DNA of 64,000 nt from positions 434,001-498,000 of the forward strand of contig CAJXLT010000002.1 in assembly GCA_913056365.1 (NCBI GenBank), given 5' to 3'. The translations under genes and the position numbers were made by a program. Source of the stretch: an uncultured Paenibacillaceae bacterium (GTDB lineage: Bacteria; Bacillota; Bacilli; Paenibacillales; K13). Position 1 is the first letter of the stretch, and every line of letters begins with the position of its first letter. Shown here piece after piece: positions 18,182-27,711 of the stretch. Under the pieces are notes generated by a model, which saw nothing but the letters and a program-made list of their open reading frames with translations, searched no databases and was not told where the DNA came from.

Positions 18182-18856
18182 TTACAAGACATCGGACCAA
18201 AACAGTAACAGAGCCGTGTGCAGCTGGGTAACCCATCCGAATAACGGATCGATCGTAACCTTCCTTAGCGGCGGAATGAACACAATAAGCAAGAAAATAA
18301 AAAATGACCAATGCTCTACCTGCCGCAAGCGATAGCTAAGCTTAAGCGGCAGAAGCTCCACTACAATGCGGTACCCGTCCAACGGCGGAAGGGGCAGCAG
18401 ATTGAAGAAGAACAGCAGAATATTCATAGAAACAAACAGAACGAAAAACGATTCTACAGCGTATGCTGTCCCAGCTGACCAGCTATCACTCCATGAACTG
18501 CCGAACAAAGCGGTGTGTAAGGCAGCGCCTAGCACGGCGAGCAGCAAATTGCTAAGCGGCCCGACTACAGCAACAACCATATTCATTCGACGCGGCATAG
18601 TGAAATTCGCAGCGTTGACCATGACCGGCTTCGCCCAACCGAAGCCAGCGAGGAAGATGAGCACCAAGCCGAGCCAGTCCAGATGCGCCATCGGATTCAA
18701 CGTCAGGCGCCCTTGCTTCTGCGGCGTATCATCGCCAAATCGATGAGCCGTATAAGCATGGGCAAACTCATGAACCGTGAACGCAATAATGACACTGAGC
18801 AGCAGAAATGGCCAATATTCCAAAACAAAGGCCATCTGGGATTGCAAGCCTTCCAT
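18182..18856 (-). CDS. Site-2 protease family (M50) membrane metalloprotease
   Basis: A 224-aa integral membrane protein with zinc ligands in HEFAHAYTAHRFGDDT (HExxH-type, near residue 28-32) and the second M50 motif LLPLPPLDGYRIV (N/PxxxLDG-type, near 150). The segment GRLTLNPMAHLDWLG is typical of the small YwhC-like subgroup found in many bacteria. It would cleave transmembrane substrates; none is known for this subgroup. Lies 4 bp downstream of prmA and probably shares its transcript. It separates prmA from rsmE, which are adjacent in B. subtilis. Confidence 0.92.
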   Translation of the reverse strand: MEGLQSQMAFVLEYWPFLLLSVIIAFTVHEFAHAYTAHRFGDDTPQKQGRLTLNPMAHLDWLGLVLIFLAGFGWAKPVMVNAANFTMPRRMNMVVAVVGPLSNLLLAVLGAALHTALFGSSWSDSWSAGTAYAVESFFVLFVSMNILLFFFNLLPLPPLDGYRIVVELLPLKLSYRLRQVEHWSFFIFLLIVFIPPLRKVTIDPLFGWVTQLHTALLLFWSDVL

Positions 18857-18860
18857 ACGA

Positions 18861-19850
18861 TCACTCCCCTCTGCGCGCCGTCAATGCGATCCAATCCTGC
18901 TCGGCATTTCGTTGAATCACGTCAAATCCGGCTTGACCAAGCGCTTCAATCACAAGTTCTTCCTTCTGACTAATGATGCCAGAGGCTATATAGTACCCGC
19001 CTGGCTTCAGCGCTTCATAGACGTCATCGACGAACAAGACTAAGATTTCAGCCAATATGTTGGCCACAACTAGATCGACAGGCAAGGAAACACCCAGCCC
19101 AGCTTCTTGCCGGATTGCCGCTTCATGTGCATCTGACTTCAGCAAGCCGAGCAAATCGCTTTCACGTACGGTTACTTCCTGTTGCAATCCGTTCAGACGA
19201 ACGTTCTCTGTTGCGCTGGAAACGGCCACCGGGTCGAGATCAATCGCCAACACTTGAGATGCCCCGAGCTTGGAAGCGGCGATTGCCAGCACACCAGAGC
19301 CCGTACCTACATCTATAACCTGATCTCCAGGCTTGATCGTCTGCTCTAACGTTCTCAAGCATAGCGCAGTCGTCTCATGCGTTCCTGTGCCGAAAGCCAT
19401 CCCTGGATCGAGCTCGATAATACGTTCGCCCTCTGCTGGTTCGTATGGCTCCCACGTTGGCTTGATCGTCAGCGTCTCTGTAATCCGAATCGGCTTGAAG
19501 TAGGTCTTCCAAGCGTTCGCCCAATCCTCTTCATCGACAGCGCGCCAACTAAATTGCGCGTCACCCGGGTCGAGACCGAAGGAAGACAACTCCTGTATGA
19601 ATGGTTTCAACTGTGTGATGAGTGCTTCCGGATCTGATGTATCTGCGAAATATGCCTTAATTTCAGCATCGCCTTCCGGAATATTATTGAGCGGCATCTC
19701 GTACCATTGCCCGAGTGAAGTATCCCGCGGCCGTTCCAGATTACCTGATTCCTCGATTGTGACGCCTCCGGCACCCATCTGATGCAAGCGGTCTGCAATC
19801 GCTTCCGTAGCTTCCTCACGTGTATATATCGTCACTTCATGCCAAAGCAT
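18861..19850 (-). CDS. prmA: Ribosomal protein L11 methyltransferase
   Basis: A 329-aa PrmA. The ATG at 19850 gives MLWHEVTIYTREEATEAI, the usual PrmA start, with AAAGGATG upstream; eight extra codons in the open frame are not supported. The N-terminal L11-binding domain is followed by a class I methyltransferase with DPGMAFGTGTHETTALCLR, motif I VIDVGTGSGVLAIAASKLGA and the NPPY-equivalent DLVVANILAEIL. It trimethylates L11. Placed downstream of dnaJ as in B. subtilis but separated by two unknown small genes. Confidence 0.96.
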   Translation of the reverse strand: MLWHEVTIYTREEATEAIADRLHQMGAGGVTIEESGNLERPRDTSLGQWYEMPLNNIPEGDAEIKAYFADTSDPEALITQLKPFIQELSSFGLDPGDAQFSWRAVDEEDWANAWKTYFKPIRITETLTIKPTWEPYEPAEGERIIELDPGMAFGTGTHETTALCLRTLEQTIKPGDQVIDVGTGSGVLAIAASKLGASQVLAIDLDPVAVSSATENVRLNGLQQEVTVRESDLLGLLKSDAHEAAIRQEAGLGVSLPVDLVVANILAEILVLFVDDVYEALKPGGYYIASGIISQKEELVIEALGQAGFDVIQRNAEQDWIALTARRGE

Positions 19851-19937
19851 CGTGCACCATCCTTTAAGATCCATAGTAGCATTGTCCTATTGTACCTTAT
19901 GAGCTGCCGCTTGAAAAGCTGCCCTAGACACACAACG

Positions 19938-19973
19938 AATAGGCTGCCTACGGTTATTCCGCCTGCAGCCTAT
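19938..19973 (-). terminator. Probable hairpin terminator before prmA
   Basis: ATAGGCTGC and GCAGCCTAT form a 9-bp perfect stem with a 17-nt loop (about 19940-19973). On the minus strand it follows the stop of the 123-aa gene and precedes prmA. The T-tract is poor (TTCGTTGTG), so efficiency is uncertain. Confidence 0.5.
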
Positions 19974-20018
19974 ATGAATTGATATGGATACGCCAGTTCC
20001 TCGAACGCTATACTGTAA

Positions 20019-20390
20019 TTAATAAATGCCGCCCGCCTGTTCAATCACTTGAAGTGCTTGGTGGTGAACTTCCTCCGGCATGACTGCAGTTAGCAGAATA
20101 TCACGTCCTGCAAGCTCGTCCTGACCGCCATCGCTCATCCCGCTTGCACTCGGATCTGCAGCAGCAAGAATTCCCGCCGATCGGGAACTCACATTAGCCC
20201 CCATTGTCATATCAGCCAAGCTTCCTACATCACCAGTAATTGGATGCTGCACATGATCTGTCCCTTCTCCTGGATAACGGTTAAAGCGATCGATACGGAT
20301 AGCAACAGCCCGCAGTGCCTCTAGCTTCGCCTGTACACTTTGCGCTTCTTCTGGAGATTTGAAATAGGCTAATATGTTCTTCTCTGCCAT
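20019..20390 (-). CDS. Unknown small protein, paralogue of its upstream neighbour
   Basis: A 123-aa protein I do not recognise. It has two alpha/beta half-modules, ILAYFKSPEEAQSVQAKLEA near the start and DILLTAVMPEEVHHQALQVI near the end, joined by a Gly/Ser/Ala/Asp-rich, probably disordered linker (about residues 45-92). No signal peptide, no cysteine. The layout resembles two beta-alpha-beta halves of a ferredoxin-like or ACT-like fold. It lies 29 bp downstream of a similar gene (20420-20794) and is probably co-transcribed. Ribosome site AGGAGGGTTTTGC-like upstream of the ATG. Could be a stress- or spore-related small protein, but that is a guess. Confidence 0.75.
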   Translation of the reverse strand: MAEKNILAYFKSPEEAQSVQAKLEALRAVAIRIDRFNRYPGEGTDHVQHPITGDVGSLADMTMGANVSSRSAGILAAADPSASGMSDGGQDELAGRDILLTAVMPEEVHHQALQVIEQAGGIY

Positions 20391-20419
20391 TCAGCAAAAC
20401 CCTCCTGTACCAATGTCAT

Positions 20420-20794
20420 TCATTCGCTTAGCTTGGCGCCATGCTTCAATAATAGCGCTATTGCTTGAGGAGCAAGCTCGCTTGTTACTTCGCATTCGAG
20501 CAAATACCCCGAGCTGCGGCCTTCCTGCCTTCGATCAGAATCAAGATTCGATCCAAATGCTCCATTAGCCGCATATACGCCGCCAACGCTAGGGAGCGTA
20601 CCCGTAGATGGAATGGTGTTCAAATAAGACGATGGAAGGTTTCTATTGTATCCTGCGAAGAACGGTTCTTCCTCTGCCGCCTCCCCCGCCAGCCGCTCTA
20701 CGATAATATCTCGAGCGCCGCAAGCTTGCAGTTGGGGGATCACTCTCTGCGCATGATCCTCAGTGTCGAAATATACAGCTAATCGCTCCGTCAT
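20420..20794 (-). CDS. Unknown small protein, paralogue of its downstream neighbour
   Basis: A 124-aa protein with the same plan as the next gene: LAVYFDTEDHAQRVIPQLQA, a short strand RDIIVERL, a Gly/Asn/Ser-rich linker (about residues 45-90), then YLLECEVTSELAPQAIALLL. The aligned ends (YF-x-[ST]-x-[ED]-x-AQ-x-V near the N-terminus and a hydrophobic strand plus QA-hydrophobic helix near the C-terminus) indicate a duplication. A GAGGTGACC ribosome site precedes the ATG. It is the first gene of a two-gene unit sitting between dnaJ (on its downstream... left side is prmA) and the dnaJ terminator. Function unknown. Confidence 0.75.
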   Translation of the reverse strand: MTERLAVYFDTEDHAQRVIPQLQACGARDIIVERLAGEAAEEEPFFAGYNRNLPSSYLNTIPSTGTLPSVGGVYAANGAFGSNLDSDRRQEGRSSGYLLECEVTSELAPQAIALLLKHGAKLSE

Positions 20795-20865
20795 AACTGG
20801 TCACCTCGCATATAATTTCTTCTATGTTCTTCCCCATTCACCTATGTATTATGTAATGCCATCAC

Positions 20866-20910
20866 AAAAAACAGCTGCCTCTAATCATTGGGATGATAGA
20901 GACAGCTGTT
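20866..20910 (-). terminator. Terminator of the hrcA-grpE-dnaK-dnaJ operon
   Basis: On the minus strand AACAGCTGTCTCTA pairs with TAGAGGCAGCTGTT (13 of 14 canonical or wobble positions), followed by TTTTTTG. It lies 21 bp after the dnaJ stop. Confidence 0.92.
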
Positions 20911-20930
20911 ATCTGCTGCTACTGATATCG

Positions 20931-22046
20931 TTAATCGCCTAGAAATGCTTTCTTCATACGTTCAAAGAAAGTTTGCTGCTTGTCATGCGTATCTTCTCCG
21001 CTCAGCTCTGCAAACTCGCGCAGCAGATCACGCTGCCTGTCACTAATGTTCGTCGGCGTTACGACCACGACCTTCACGTGCTGGTCACCTTGCCCGTAGC
21101 CCCGCAGCCTTGGCACACCTTTGCCTTTCAAGCGGAAGTACGTATCTGTCTGCGTACCCGGCGGGATTTTGATCTTCACACGACCATCCAACGTCGGCAC
21201 TTCAATTTCATCGCCGAGTGATGCCTGTGCGAATGTAAGCGGCACCTCGCAATAGATATCATCTTCTTCCCGTTCGAAGAAATCGTGCGACTTCACCCGA
21301 ATGACGACGTATAGATCGCCGGGAGGACCGCCCTTGCTGCCGGATTCCCCTTCGCCGGACACTCTCATCTGTGCGCCGTCATCCACACCTGCAGGTATCT
21401 TAATATGAATCGTGCGTTGCTTCTTCACCTTGCCGCTGCCGTGACATTGTCCGCACTTATCCTTGATGGTTGTCCCTTGTCCGTTACAGGACGAGCACAC
21501 CCTGCGATTGACAATGCGGCCAAATACGGTGTTTTGTACAACCTCTTGCTGTCCGCTGCCGCCGCATACGGAACAAGTATCCGGCTTCGTGCCAGCTTTG
21601 GCACCTGATCCTGCGCAGCGATCACACGTTTCTGTTCGCGGTATTTGGATGTCTAATTCCTTACCGAATACAGCTTCCTTGAACTCGATTTGCAGCGTAT
21701 ATTGCAGATCAGCACCTTTCTGCGGCGCATTCGGATTGCGGCGACCTCCGCCTCCCCCTCCGAAGAACATATCGAAGATATCGCCGAAGCCGCCTTCGAA
21801 GCCGCCCATACCGCCCATGCCTTGATTGGGATCTACATGACCATATTGATCATAGGTCGCTTTCTTCTGAGAATCACTCAGCACATCATACGCTTCTTTA
21901 ACTTCCTTGAACTTCTGCTCAGCATCCTCCGCCTTATTGACATCCGGATGATACTGGCGAGCCATCTTTCTGTATGCTTTTTTGATTTCATCTGTCGAAG
22001 CGTTCCGGTCGAGACCCAACACTTCGTAATAATCACGTTTGCTCAC
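20931..22046 (-). CDS. dnaJ: Chaperone protein DnaJ
   Basis: A 371-aa type I Hsp40. It has a J domain with the HPD motif (RQYHPDVNK, about residues 30-38), a Gly/Phe-rich linker ([20 protein letters not shown]), four zinc motifs ([32 protein letters not shown]) and a C-terminal substrate domain. It stimulates the DnaK ATPase and delivers substrates. It is the last gene of the HrcA-controlled operon. A 164-bp gap with a stable hairpin separates it from dnaK. Confidence 0.98.
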   Translation of the reverse strand: MSKRDYYEVLGLDRNASTDEIKKAYRKMARQYHPDVNKAEDAEQKFKEVKEAYDVLSDSQKKATYDQYGHVDPNQGMGGMGGFEGGFGDIFDMFFGGGGGGRRNPNAPQKGADLQYTLQIEFKEAVFGKELDIQIPRTETCDRCAGSGAKAGTKPDTCSVCGGSGQQEVVQNTVFGRIVNRRVCSSCNGQGTTIKDKCGQCHGSGKVKKQRTIHIKIPAGVDDGAQMRVSGEGESGSKGGPPGDLYVVIRVKSHDFFEREEDDIYCEVPLTFAQASLGDEIEVPTLDGRVKIKIPPGTQTDTYFRLKGKGVPRLRGYGQGDQHVKVVVVTPTNISDRQRDLLREFAELSGEDTHDKQQTFFERMKKAFLGD

Positions 22047-22084
22047 ATTACTTCCACTCCCATTTGAGGCCGAGACAAAGCGAA

Positions 22085-22115
22085 AGTCAAAGCCTGATCA
22101 ACTTCGGCTTTGACT
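22085..22115 (-). other. Intergenic hairpin between dnaK and dnaJ
   Basis: AGTCAAAGCC (22085-22094) and GGCTTTGACT (22106-22115) form a perfect 10-bp stem with an 11-nt loop. There is no T-tract on the minus strand, so it looks more like an mRNA-processing or stability element, or a weak attenuator, than a terminator. It lies in the dnaK-dnaJ gap of 164 bp. Confidence 0.65.
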
Positions 22116-22210
22116 CCCGCTCGCTGGCGCCCCTGCTCGTCTGGAACATCCAGACCGTGCATCGCGGTCATCCATGCTCACTGTTCAGCTGCCTGCTCAG
22201 CAGCCAGTCA

Positions 22211-24049
22211 TTATTTCTTATCGTCTACAACCTCATAATCTGCATCAACGACGTTATCCTTCTTATTGTCGCCTTCACCGTTATCTGCTCCGCCTTGCGC
22301 TGCTTCAGCATCCTTCGCTGCTTGCTCATAGAGCTTAACGGAAAGCTGCTGCACAATTTCGGTCAATGCTTCAGTCGCTTGCTTGATCGCGTCTGTGTCT
22401 TCACCTTCCAGAGCCTTCTTCACATTGTCCTTCGCTTCGTTAGCTTTGTCGATTTCGGCTTGATCCACCTTGTCACCAAGATCATTAAGCGTCTTCTCTG
22501 TTGTATAGACGAGCTGATCCGCTTCATTGCGCACTTCTACTGCTTCCTTGCGCTTGCGGTCTTCTTCTGCATTGGATTCTGCTTCCTTCATCATCTTATC
22601 GATCTCTTCATCACTCAAACCGCTTGAGGAAGTAATCGTAATCTTCTGTGACTTGCCTGTGCCCTTATCTTGCGCAGACACATTCACGATACCGTTCGCA
22701 TCGATATCGAAGGTAACCTCAATCTGCGGAACACCGCGCGGTGCAGGTGGAATCTCACTCAGCATGAAGCGGCCGAGCGACTTGTTATCTGCAGCCATCG
22801 CACGTTCCCCTTGCAGCACGTGGATTTCTACACTTGTCTGGCTATCTGCATACGTAGAGAATACCTGAGACTTGCTAGTAGGGATCGTTGTATTGCGTTC
22901 AATCATCTTCGTCGATACACCGCCTGCAGTCTCAATACCGAGGGAGAGCGGCGTAACGTCCAAGAGCACAACGTCTTTGACATCGCCTGTCAGAACGCCT
23001 GCTTGCACGGCTGCGCCAAGTGCCACAACCTCATCTGGATTTACCCCTTTGTGCGGCTCTTTGCCTGTCAGCTTCTTCACTGCTTCCTGAACTGCAGGAA
23101 TTCGCGTGGAGCCGCCGACGAGCACAATCTTGTCAATCTGACTCGGATCTAATCCGGCATCCTTCAGCGCTTGACGGCTTGGTCCCATCGTACGCTCTAC
23201 AAGATCAGCAGAGATTTCTTCAAACTTAGCGCGAGTCAAGTTCAACTCCAAGTGCTGCGGAACTCCGTCTACGACCGTAATGAACGGCAGCGATACGGTA
23301 GTTGTCATTACACTGGACAATTCCTTCTTCGCCTTCTCTGCCGCGTCCTTCAGACGCTGTACAGCAGCTTTATCCTTGCTGAGATCAATGCCTTGCTCCT
23401 TCTTGAACTCTGCTACGAGATAGTCGATAACCTTCTGGTCGAAGTCATCCCCGCCGAGATTATTGTCGCCGCTTGTAGCCTTCACTTCGAAGAAGCCGTC
23501 ACCAAGCTCAAGGATCGACACATCGAACGTGCCGCCGCCCAAGTCGAAGACGAGAATCGTCTGATCCTCTTCCTTCTCGAAGCCGTATGCCAATGCCGCT
23601 GCAGTCGGCTCGTTCACGATCCGCAGCACTTCGAGACCGGCAATCTTGCCAGCATCCTTCGTCGCTTGACGCTGGCTGTCGTTGAAGTAAGCCGGAACAG
23701 TAATGACCGCTTGCGTCACTTCTGAACCAAGATAGGCTTCGGCATCTGCTTTCAGCTTCTGCAAGATGATGGCCGAAATTTCCTGAGGTGTAAAGTCCTT
23801 CTCATCAATCGATTCCTTATGGTTCGTTCCCATATGACGTTTGATCGAAATAATGGTGCGATCTGGATTCGTAATCGCTTGACGCTTCGCGGTTTCACCG
23901 ACGATGCGCTCTCCGTCTTTCTTAAAGCCAACGACCGAAGGGGTCGTCCGGTTGCCTTCCGCGTTCGGGATGACAACAGCTTCGCCGCCCTCCATCACTG
24001 CTACACAAGAGTTTGTTGTACCGAGGTCGATACCAATGACCTTACTCAT
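22211..24049 (-). CDS. dnaK: Chaperone protein DnaK (Hsp70)
   Basis: A 612-aa Hsp70. Visible motifs: phosphate-1 [18 protein letters not shown] (residues 5-22), [14 protein letters not shown] phosphate-2, [17 protein letters not shown] adenosine motif, a substrate-binding domain starting near residue 360 with [17 protein letters not shown], and an acidic C-terminus ending [11 protein letters not shown]. The nucleotide-binding domain has the shorter loop of Gram-positive DnaK. It folds and protects proteins with GrpE and DnaJ. It follows grpE by 35 bp with a GGAGG ribosome site. Confidence 0.98.
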   Translation of the reverse strand: MSKVIGIDLGTTNSCVAVMEGGEAVVIPNAEGNRTTPSVVGFKKDGERIVGETAKRQAITNPDRTIISIKRHMGTNHKESIDEKDFTPQEISAIILQKLKADAEAYLGSEVTQAVITVPAYFNDSQRQATKDAGKIAGLEVLRIVNEPTAAALAYGFEKEEDQTILVFDLGGGTFDVSILELGDGFFEVKATSGDNNLGGDDFDQKVIDYLVAEFKKEQGIDLSKDKAAVQRLKDAAEKAKKELSSVMTTTVSLPFITVVDGVPQHLELNLTRAKFEEISADLVERTMGPSRQALKDAGLDPSQIDKIVLVGGSTRIPAVQEAVKKLTGKEPHKGVNPDEVVALGAAVQAGVLTGDVKDVVLLDVTPLSLGIETAGGVSTKMIERNTTIPTSKSQVFSTYADSQTSVEIHVLQGERAMAADNKSLGRFMLSEIPPAPRGVPQIEVTFDIDANGIVNVSAQDKGTGKSQKITITSSSGLSDEEIDKMMKEAESNAEEDRKRKEAVEVRNEADQLVYTTEKTLNDLGDKVDQAEIDKANEAKDNVKKALEGEDTDAIKQATEALTEIVQQLSVKLYEQAAKDAEAAQGGADNGEGDNKKDNVVDADYEVVDDKK

Positions 24050-24084
24050 AATACGATGTTCCTCCTTATTGTTGTTATCATCGA

Positions 24085-24708
24085 CTACGTGCTCACTTTC
24101 ACCATGGCAGGACGCAGCACCTTGTCCTTCAGCTTGTAGCCCTTCTGCACTTCCTCCACGACTACGCCTTCCTCATACTCTTCAGATTCTACCTGCATGA
24201 TCGCCTGATGCAGCTCGGGATTGAACGGCTGACCGACTGCTTCGATCGCTTGCAATCCTTCTTGTTCGAGCACTTGTGCAAACTGGCGGTGAATCATATC
24301 CACCCCTTTGGTCAGTGCTTCATAATCATCGTTCGACGAGCTCACCTCCAGCGCGCGCTGGAAATTGTCGACGACAGGCAGCAGCTGCTCAAGCAATCGG
24401 CTGGACGCATACTTCGCGAAGTCTTCCTTCTCCTGCCTGGACCTTCTGCGGAAATTATCGTAATCGGCCTGCAGACGAAGCAGTCGCTGGTTGAGATCTT
24501 CCTTCTCTGCACGCAACTTAGCTGCTTCATCCTGATCTGCCGCAGTCACTTCTGCATGATCGGATACATCCGCCTGATCGCTATATGTAGCATCCGGAGC
24601 GGCTTCATCCGCGGCTTGATTGTCTCCATTCCCCTTCGCAACATTCTCTTCTGGTACGGAATCGTCTTGCTTAGCTTCTTCCCGCATCGTTTCTTCTTGC
24701 TGCTTCAC
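24085..24708 (-). CDS. grpE: Nucleotide exchange factor GrpE
   Basis: A 207-aa GrpE. I use the GTG at 24708 because AAGGAGGTGAGG lies about 11 nt upstream; an ATG seven codons further in is the alternative. The acidic disordered N-terminus (to about residue 60) is followed by a long coiled coil ([32 protein letters not shown]) and the C-terminal beta domain with [17 protein letters not shown] and [20 protein letters not shown]. It releases ADP from DnaK. Second gene of the hrcA operon, 126 bp after hrcA. Confidence 0.96.
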   Translation of the reverse strand: MKQQEETMREEAKQDDSVPEENVAKGNGDNQAADEAAPDATYSDQADVSDHAEVTAADQDEAAKLRAEKEDLNQRLLRLQADYDNFRRRSRQEKEDFAKYASSRLLEQLLPVVDNFQRALEVSSSNDDYEALTKGVDMIHRQFAQVLEQEGLQAIEAVGQPFNPELHQAIMQVESEEYEEGVVVEEVQKGYKLKDKVLRPAMVKVST

Positions 24709-24834
24709 TCCACTCCTCACCTCCTTGTAAATATGAGAACAATAAGTCAAGCGCCGATCCGGTGAACCGGCTCAGCGCACTGTTACCACATGTAGCTGGA
24801 ACGATCACCAGGACCTAGTATTCCCTATGAGCAA

Positions 24835-25860
24835 CTATTTGTACCATCTGGACAAAATGTCAGAGATATCGTCAGATAAATATTGGAGTAAATTCATAAC
24901 CTTGGCGTACTCCATGCGCGTAGGTCCTAATATGCCAATCGTTCCTATATGCATACCATTCATACTGTAGGTTGCTGTAATCAAGCTGCAGTTATGAATC
25001 GCTTCTACATTGTTCTCAGCACCAATCTGCACCTGTATACCTTCTCGCTGGCTGGACAGCAGCCTCACGAGCGTCCGGCTCTCGTCGAACAATTCAAGCA
25101 AGGACTTCACTTTCTCCACATCCTTGAACTCAGGCTGTGCCAGCATATGCGTCATACCGCTAGTATACAGCTTCTCCTCCTTGCTCTCGTTGAGCACACC
25201 TTCCACAAGGTGAATCAGCTCCTCGTAACCGGCAACATGACGGCTCAATTCATCGCCAATTTCATTGTAAAGCTTAGACTTCAGATGCAACAATGGCACG
25301 CCCGTTAGTTTCGCATTGAAGAAGTTGACGAACCGTTCAATCTCCGAGACCGGCACATCCTTCGGGATCGAAACCATGCGATTCTCAACCTGACCGGTAT
25401 TCGTCACGATAATGACTACAGCAGCTTCGTCTGACATGGGAACGAGCTGCAAGTGTCTCAAGGTTGTATGAAACATCTCAGGTCCGAGTGCAATCGATGT
25501 GTAGCTCGTAATATTGGAGAAGATTGCGGCGACTTGCTGCATGACCTTCTCTGTCTGCTGGATCTGAACGGTGAAAAACTGCTTGAGCTCTCGAGAATCC
25601 AAGTTGTTCATCCGTGCCAGATCGACCAAGTGATCCACATAATAGCGGTATCCCTTGTGAGACGGAATACGTCCCGCTGATGTGTGTGGCTGTTCTAGAA
25701 AACCCATGTCTTCTAAATCAGACATCTCATTACGGATCGTCGCCGGACTGAATGTCACATCTTCACGCTTGGAAATGCTGCGGGAACCTACTGGTTCTGC
25801 AGAGCGAATATAATCATCAACTATCGCGCTCAAGATTAATCGTTGTCTGTCAGACAGCAT
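24835..25860 (-). CDS. hrcA: Heat-inducible transcription repressor HrcA
   Basis: A 341-aa HrcA. The N-terminal winged helix (MLSDRQRLILSAIVDDYI, then SPATIRNEMSDLEDMGFLEQ and HTSAGRIPSHKGYRYYVDH) is characteristic; the rest is a GAF-like and dimerisation region with GTIGILGPTRMEYAKVM. It binds CIRCE and represses the operon until DnaK/GroEL loads are high. A CIRCE element lies directly upstream at 25904-25930, consistent with autoregulation of hrcA-grpE-dnaK-dnaJ. Confidence 0.97.
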   Translation of the reverse strand: MLSDRQRLILSAIVDDYIRSAEPVGSRSISKREDVTFSPATIRNEMSDLEDMGFLEQPHTSAGRIPSHKGYRYYVDHLVDLARMNNLDSRELKQFFTVQIQQTEKVMQQVAAIFSNITSYTSIALGPEMFHTTLRHLQLVPMSDEAAVVIIVTNTGQVENRMVSIPKDVPVSEIERFVNFFNAKLTGVPLLHLKSKLYNEIGDELSRHVAGYEELIHLVEGVLNESKEEKLYTSGMTHMLAQPEFKDVEKVKSLLELFDESRTLVRLLSSQREGIQVQIGAENNVEAIHNCSLITATYSMNGMHIGTIGILGPTRMEYAKVMNLLQYLSDDISDILSRWYK

Positions 25861-25903
25861 CGCCTTTCACCCCCGAATGGACATGAATGTTCCAACTGAA
25901 TCA

Positions 25904-25930
25904 TTAGCACTCATCGCTGCCGAGTGCTAA
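25904..25930. promoter_or_regulatory. CIRCE operator (HrcA binding site)
   Basis: TTAGCACTC at 25904-25912, a 9-bp spacer, and GAGTGCTAA at 25922-25930: an exact match to the CIRCE consensus. It lies 43 bp upstream of the hrcA ATG, downstream of the candidate -10, where bound HrcA would block transcription. Confidence 0.98.
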
Positions 25931-25941
25931 GCTTTATATCA

Positions 25942-25971
25942 AAAATACCAAAACAAAAGGCTCGTTGTCAA
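25942..25971 (-). promoter_or_regulatory. Candidate sigma-A promoter for the hrcA operon
   Basis: On the minus strand TTGACA (25971-25966), an 18-bp spacer, and TATTTT (25947-25942). It sits just after the stop of the GNAT gene and just before CIRCE. The -35 is perfect; the -10 is weak and a TATAAA a few bases later could serve instead. Confidence 0.55.
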
Positions 25972-25972
25972 G

Positions 25973-26452
25973 TCAATCGAGCCTTTTCAATACTGCGATT
26001 TCATCGCAGCAATGCTGTTTTGTACAGTGTACGCAATCGCGCCAAACTTTCTCCGGGAAGATTTCCTTCTCCACCACTCCGAAGCCATTGCGCTGAAAAA
26101 ATTGCACCTCGTACGTAAGTGCCATCAATTTCGGAATATGCTGTCTTCGCGCTTCTTCTTCCAATATGGCTACAATCTTGCTGCCGATCCCTCTCCCCTT
26201 ATAATCCGCACTAACCCCGAGTGATCTGATCTCAACTAGATCGCTGCCAAGCTGACACAGGGATCCGCAGCCGACCAATTGCTCTGAGTCTTCTTCCTCT
26301 GCTACGACAAAGCTGTCCAGCTGTCTGGCCAGCGCTTCTCTGGAACGAGGGAGCATGATGCCCCGTTCCGCGTAGTGGGCGATCAAACCGTACAACTGTT
26401 CAATATCTTCTGTTTTTGCCTTTCGGCATGTGACATTCATCGTCCTCACCAC
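25973..26452 (-). CDS. GNAT family N-acetyltransferase
   Basis: A GNAT-fold protein of up to 159 aa with the acetyl-CoA loop VEIRSLGVSADYKGRGIGSK (R/Q-x-x-G-x-G/A as YKGRGIG, near residues 83-90) and a C-terminal FFQRNGFGVVEKEIFPEK strand-loop. It resembles the ArgA-like acetyltransferases found beside hemW in Paenibacilli. A CxxC...CC cluster near the end (DCVHCTKQHCCDE) could bind metal. The start is unsure: GTG at 26452 or ATG at 26440 (a GAGG is too close to the latter). Substrate unknown. Not present at this point in B. subtilis. Confidence 0.85.
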   Translation of the reverse strand: MVRTMNVTCRKAKTEDIEQLYGLIAHYAERGIMLPRSREALARQLDSFVVAEEEDSEQLVGCGSLCQLGSDLVEIRSLGVSADYKGRGIGSKIVAILEEEARRQHIPKLMALTYEVQFFQRNGFGVVEKEIFPEKVWRDCVHCTKQHCCDEIAVLKRLD

Positions 26453-26472
26453 ATTTCTGCAAACTGTTTTTT

Positions 26473-27633
26473 CTATACATGTACGCCTACGAATGCGGCG
26501 AATACTTCATTACCAAGCTCACGCCCTCGTTCCGTGAGCCGAAACCCTGTAATTGTACGTTCCAGCAAACCGTTCTCTATACAAGCTGCAAGCTGAGAGG
26601 CGAATACCGTATCTACATGCACGCCGAATTGCTCTCTGAACGCCGCTTGATGAATACCTTCATTCATTCGCAATCCGACCATCATATAATCCTCCATCGC
26701 TTCTTCGCGGCTGACCTCCCACTGTTCGGCGATCGGAAGCCCCGCTGTAGCCGCTGCAATGTACTCTTGCACGCCCTTCACATTGACATGCCTGCGGCCT
26801 CTGGTATAGCCGTGCGCGCCGGCGCCTAATCCATAATAACTGTGATTGCACCAATATCCGATATTGTGCCGGCTCTCCTTGCCTGGTGATGCGAAATTAC
26901 TGATCTCATATTGGTGATACCCTGCAGCTTCAAGCTTATGCATGATGAGTCGATACATCGCAAGCTCTTCTTCTTCTGCTGGAAGGGGCAGACGGTTCTG
27001 CTCATACCACGTATGAAATAACGTTTGTTCCTCCACCTTCAGACTGTACAACGAATAATGGGGGAGCTTCAACGCCAGCGCCTTATTCACGCTTTGTTCT
27101 ACATTGTCCAATGTTTGTCTTGGCAGACCGAACATGAGATCAATCGACAAGTTGTCAAACCCTGCCTCTCTTGCCCATTCGATGCTTTCGTAAACTTCGT
27201 CAACACGGTGGATACGACCGATCGCTTCGAGCAACTCATTCTGAAACGACTGCACGCCGAAGCTGATCCGGTTGACGCCCCCAGCTCTCATCACCTGCAG
27301 CTTGTCCGGAGCGGTTGTACCCGGATTCGCTTCCATCGTAAATTCCAAGCTCGGACTCCGATCTGGAAATGCCTGCTCCAGCATCGTGATCAAATATCTC
27401 ATTTGCTCATTATCTAGAATAGTAGGTGTACCGCCTCCGACGAATATCGTATCGATCTGTCCAGGCGGCAGCTGTTCCACTGTCTGATGCAGCTCTAGTT
27501 CAAGCGCATGGAGATAATCCGATACCGGCTGACCTTGGACTGCATACGTATTGAAATCACAATAATAGCACTTGTGCTTGCAGAACGGTATGTGAACATA
27601 CACAGAACGAGGCACCTGTTGTCTATGCATCAC
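26473..27633 (-). CDS. hemW: Radical SAM heme chaperone HemW
   Basis: A 386-aa HemN-like radical SAM protein. The motif HIPFCKHKCYYCDFNTY (residues about 14-30) holds the CxxxCxxC cluster ligands followed by the HemW-type phenylalanine; the next landmarks are FVGGGTPT, NPGTTAPDKL and GVQSFQNELL. Such short members act as heme chaperones rather than coproporphyrinogen dehydrogenases (which carry an extra Cys and N-terminal region, absent here). It is the first gene after lepA, as in B. subtilis where it was named hemN. Confidence 0.93.
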   Translation of the reverse strand: MMHRQQVPRSVYVHIPFCKHKCYYCDFNTYAVQGQPVSDYLHALELELHQTVEQLPPGQIDTIFVGGGTPTILDNEQMRYLITMLEQAFPDRSPSLEFTMEANPGTTAPDKLQVMRAGGVNRISFGVQSFQNELLEAIGRIHRVDEVYESIEWAREAGFDNLSIDLMFGLPRQTLDNVEQSVNKALALKLPHYSLYSLKVEEQTLFHTWYEQNRLPLPAEEEELAMYRLIMHKLEAAGYHQYEISNFASPGKESRHNIGYWCNHSYYGLGAGAHGYTRGRRHVNVKGVQEYIAAATAGLPIAEQWEVSREEAMEDYMMVGLRMNEGIHQAAFREQFGVHVDTVFASQLAACIENGLLERTITGFRLTERGRELGNEVFAAFVGVHV

Positions 27634-27711
27634 ACGCTACCCTCCTCTCTCTAAGGCAAACAGCGGATTCTGAAGGTTTTCCTCCAAAACCCGCTTCGAT
27701 AACAGCCCAGC

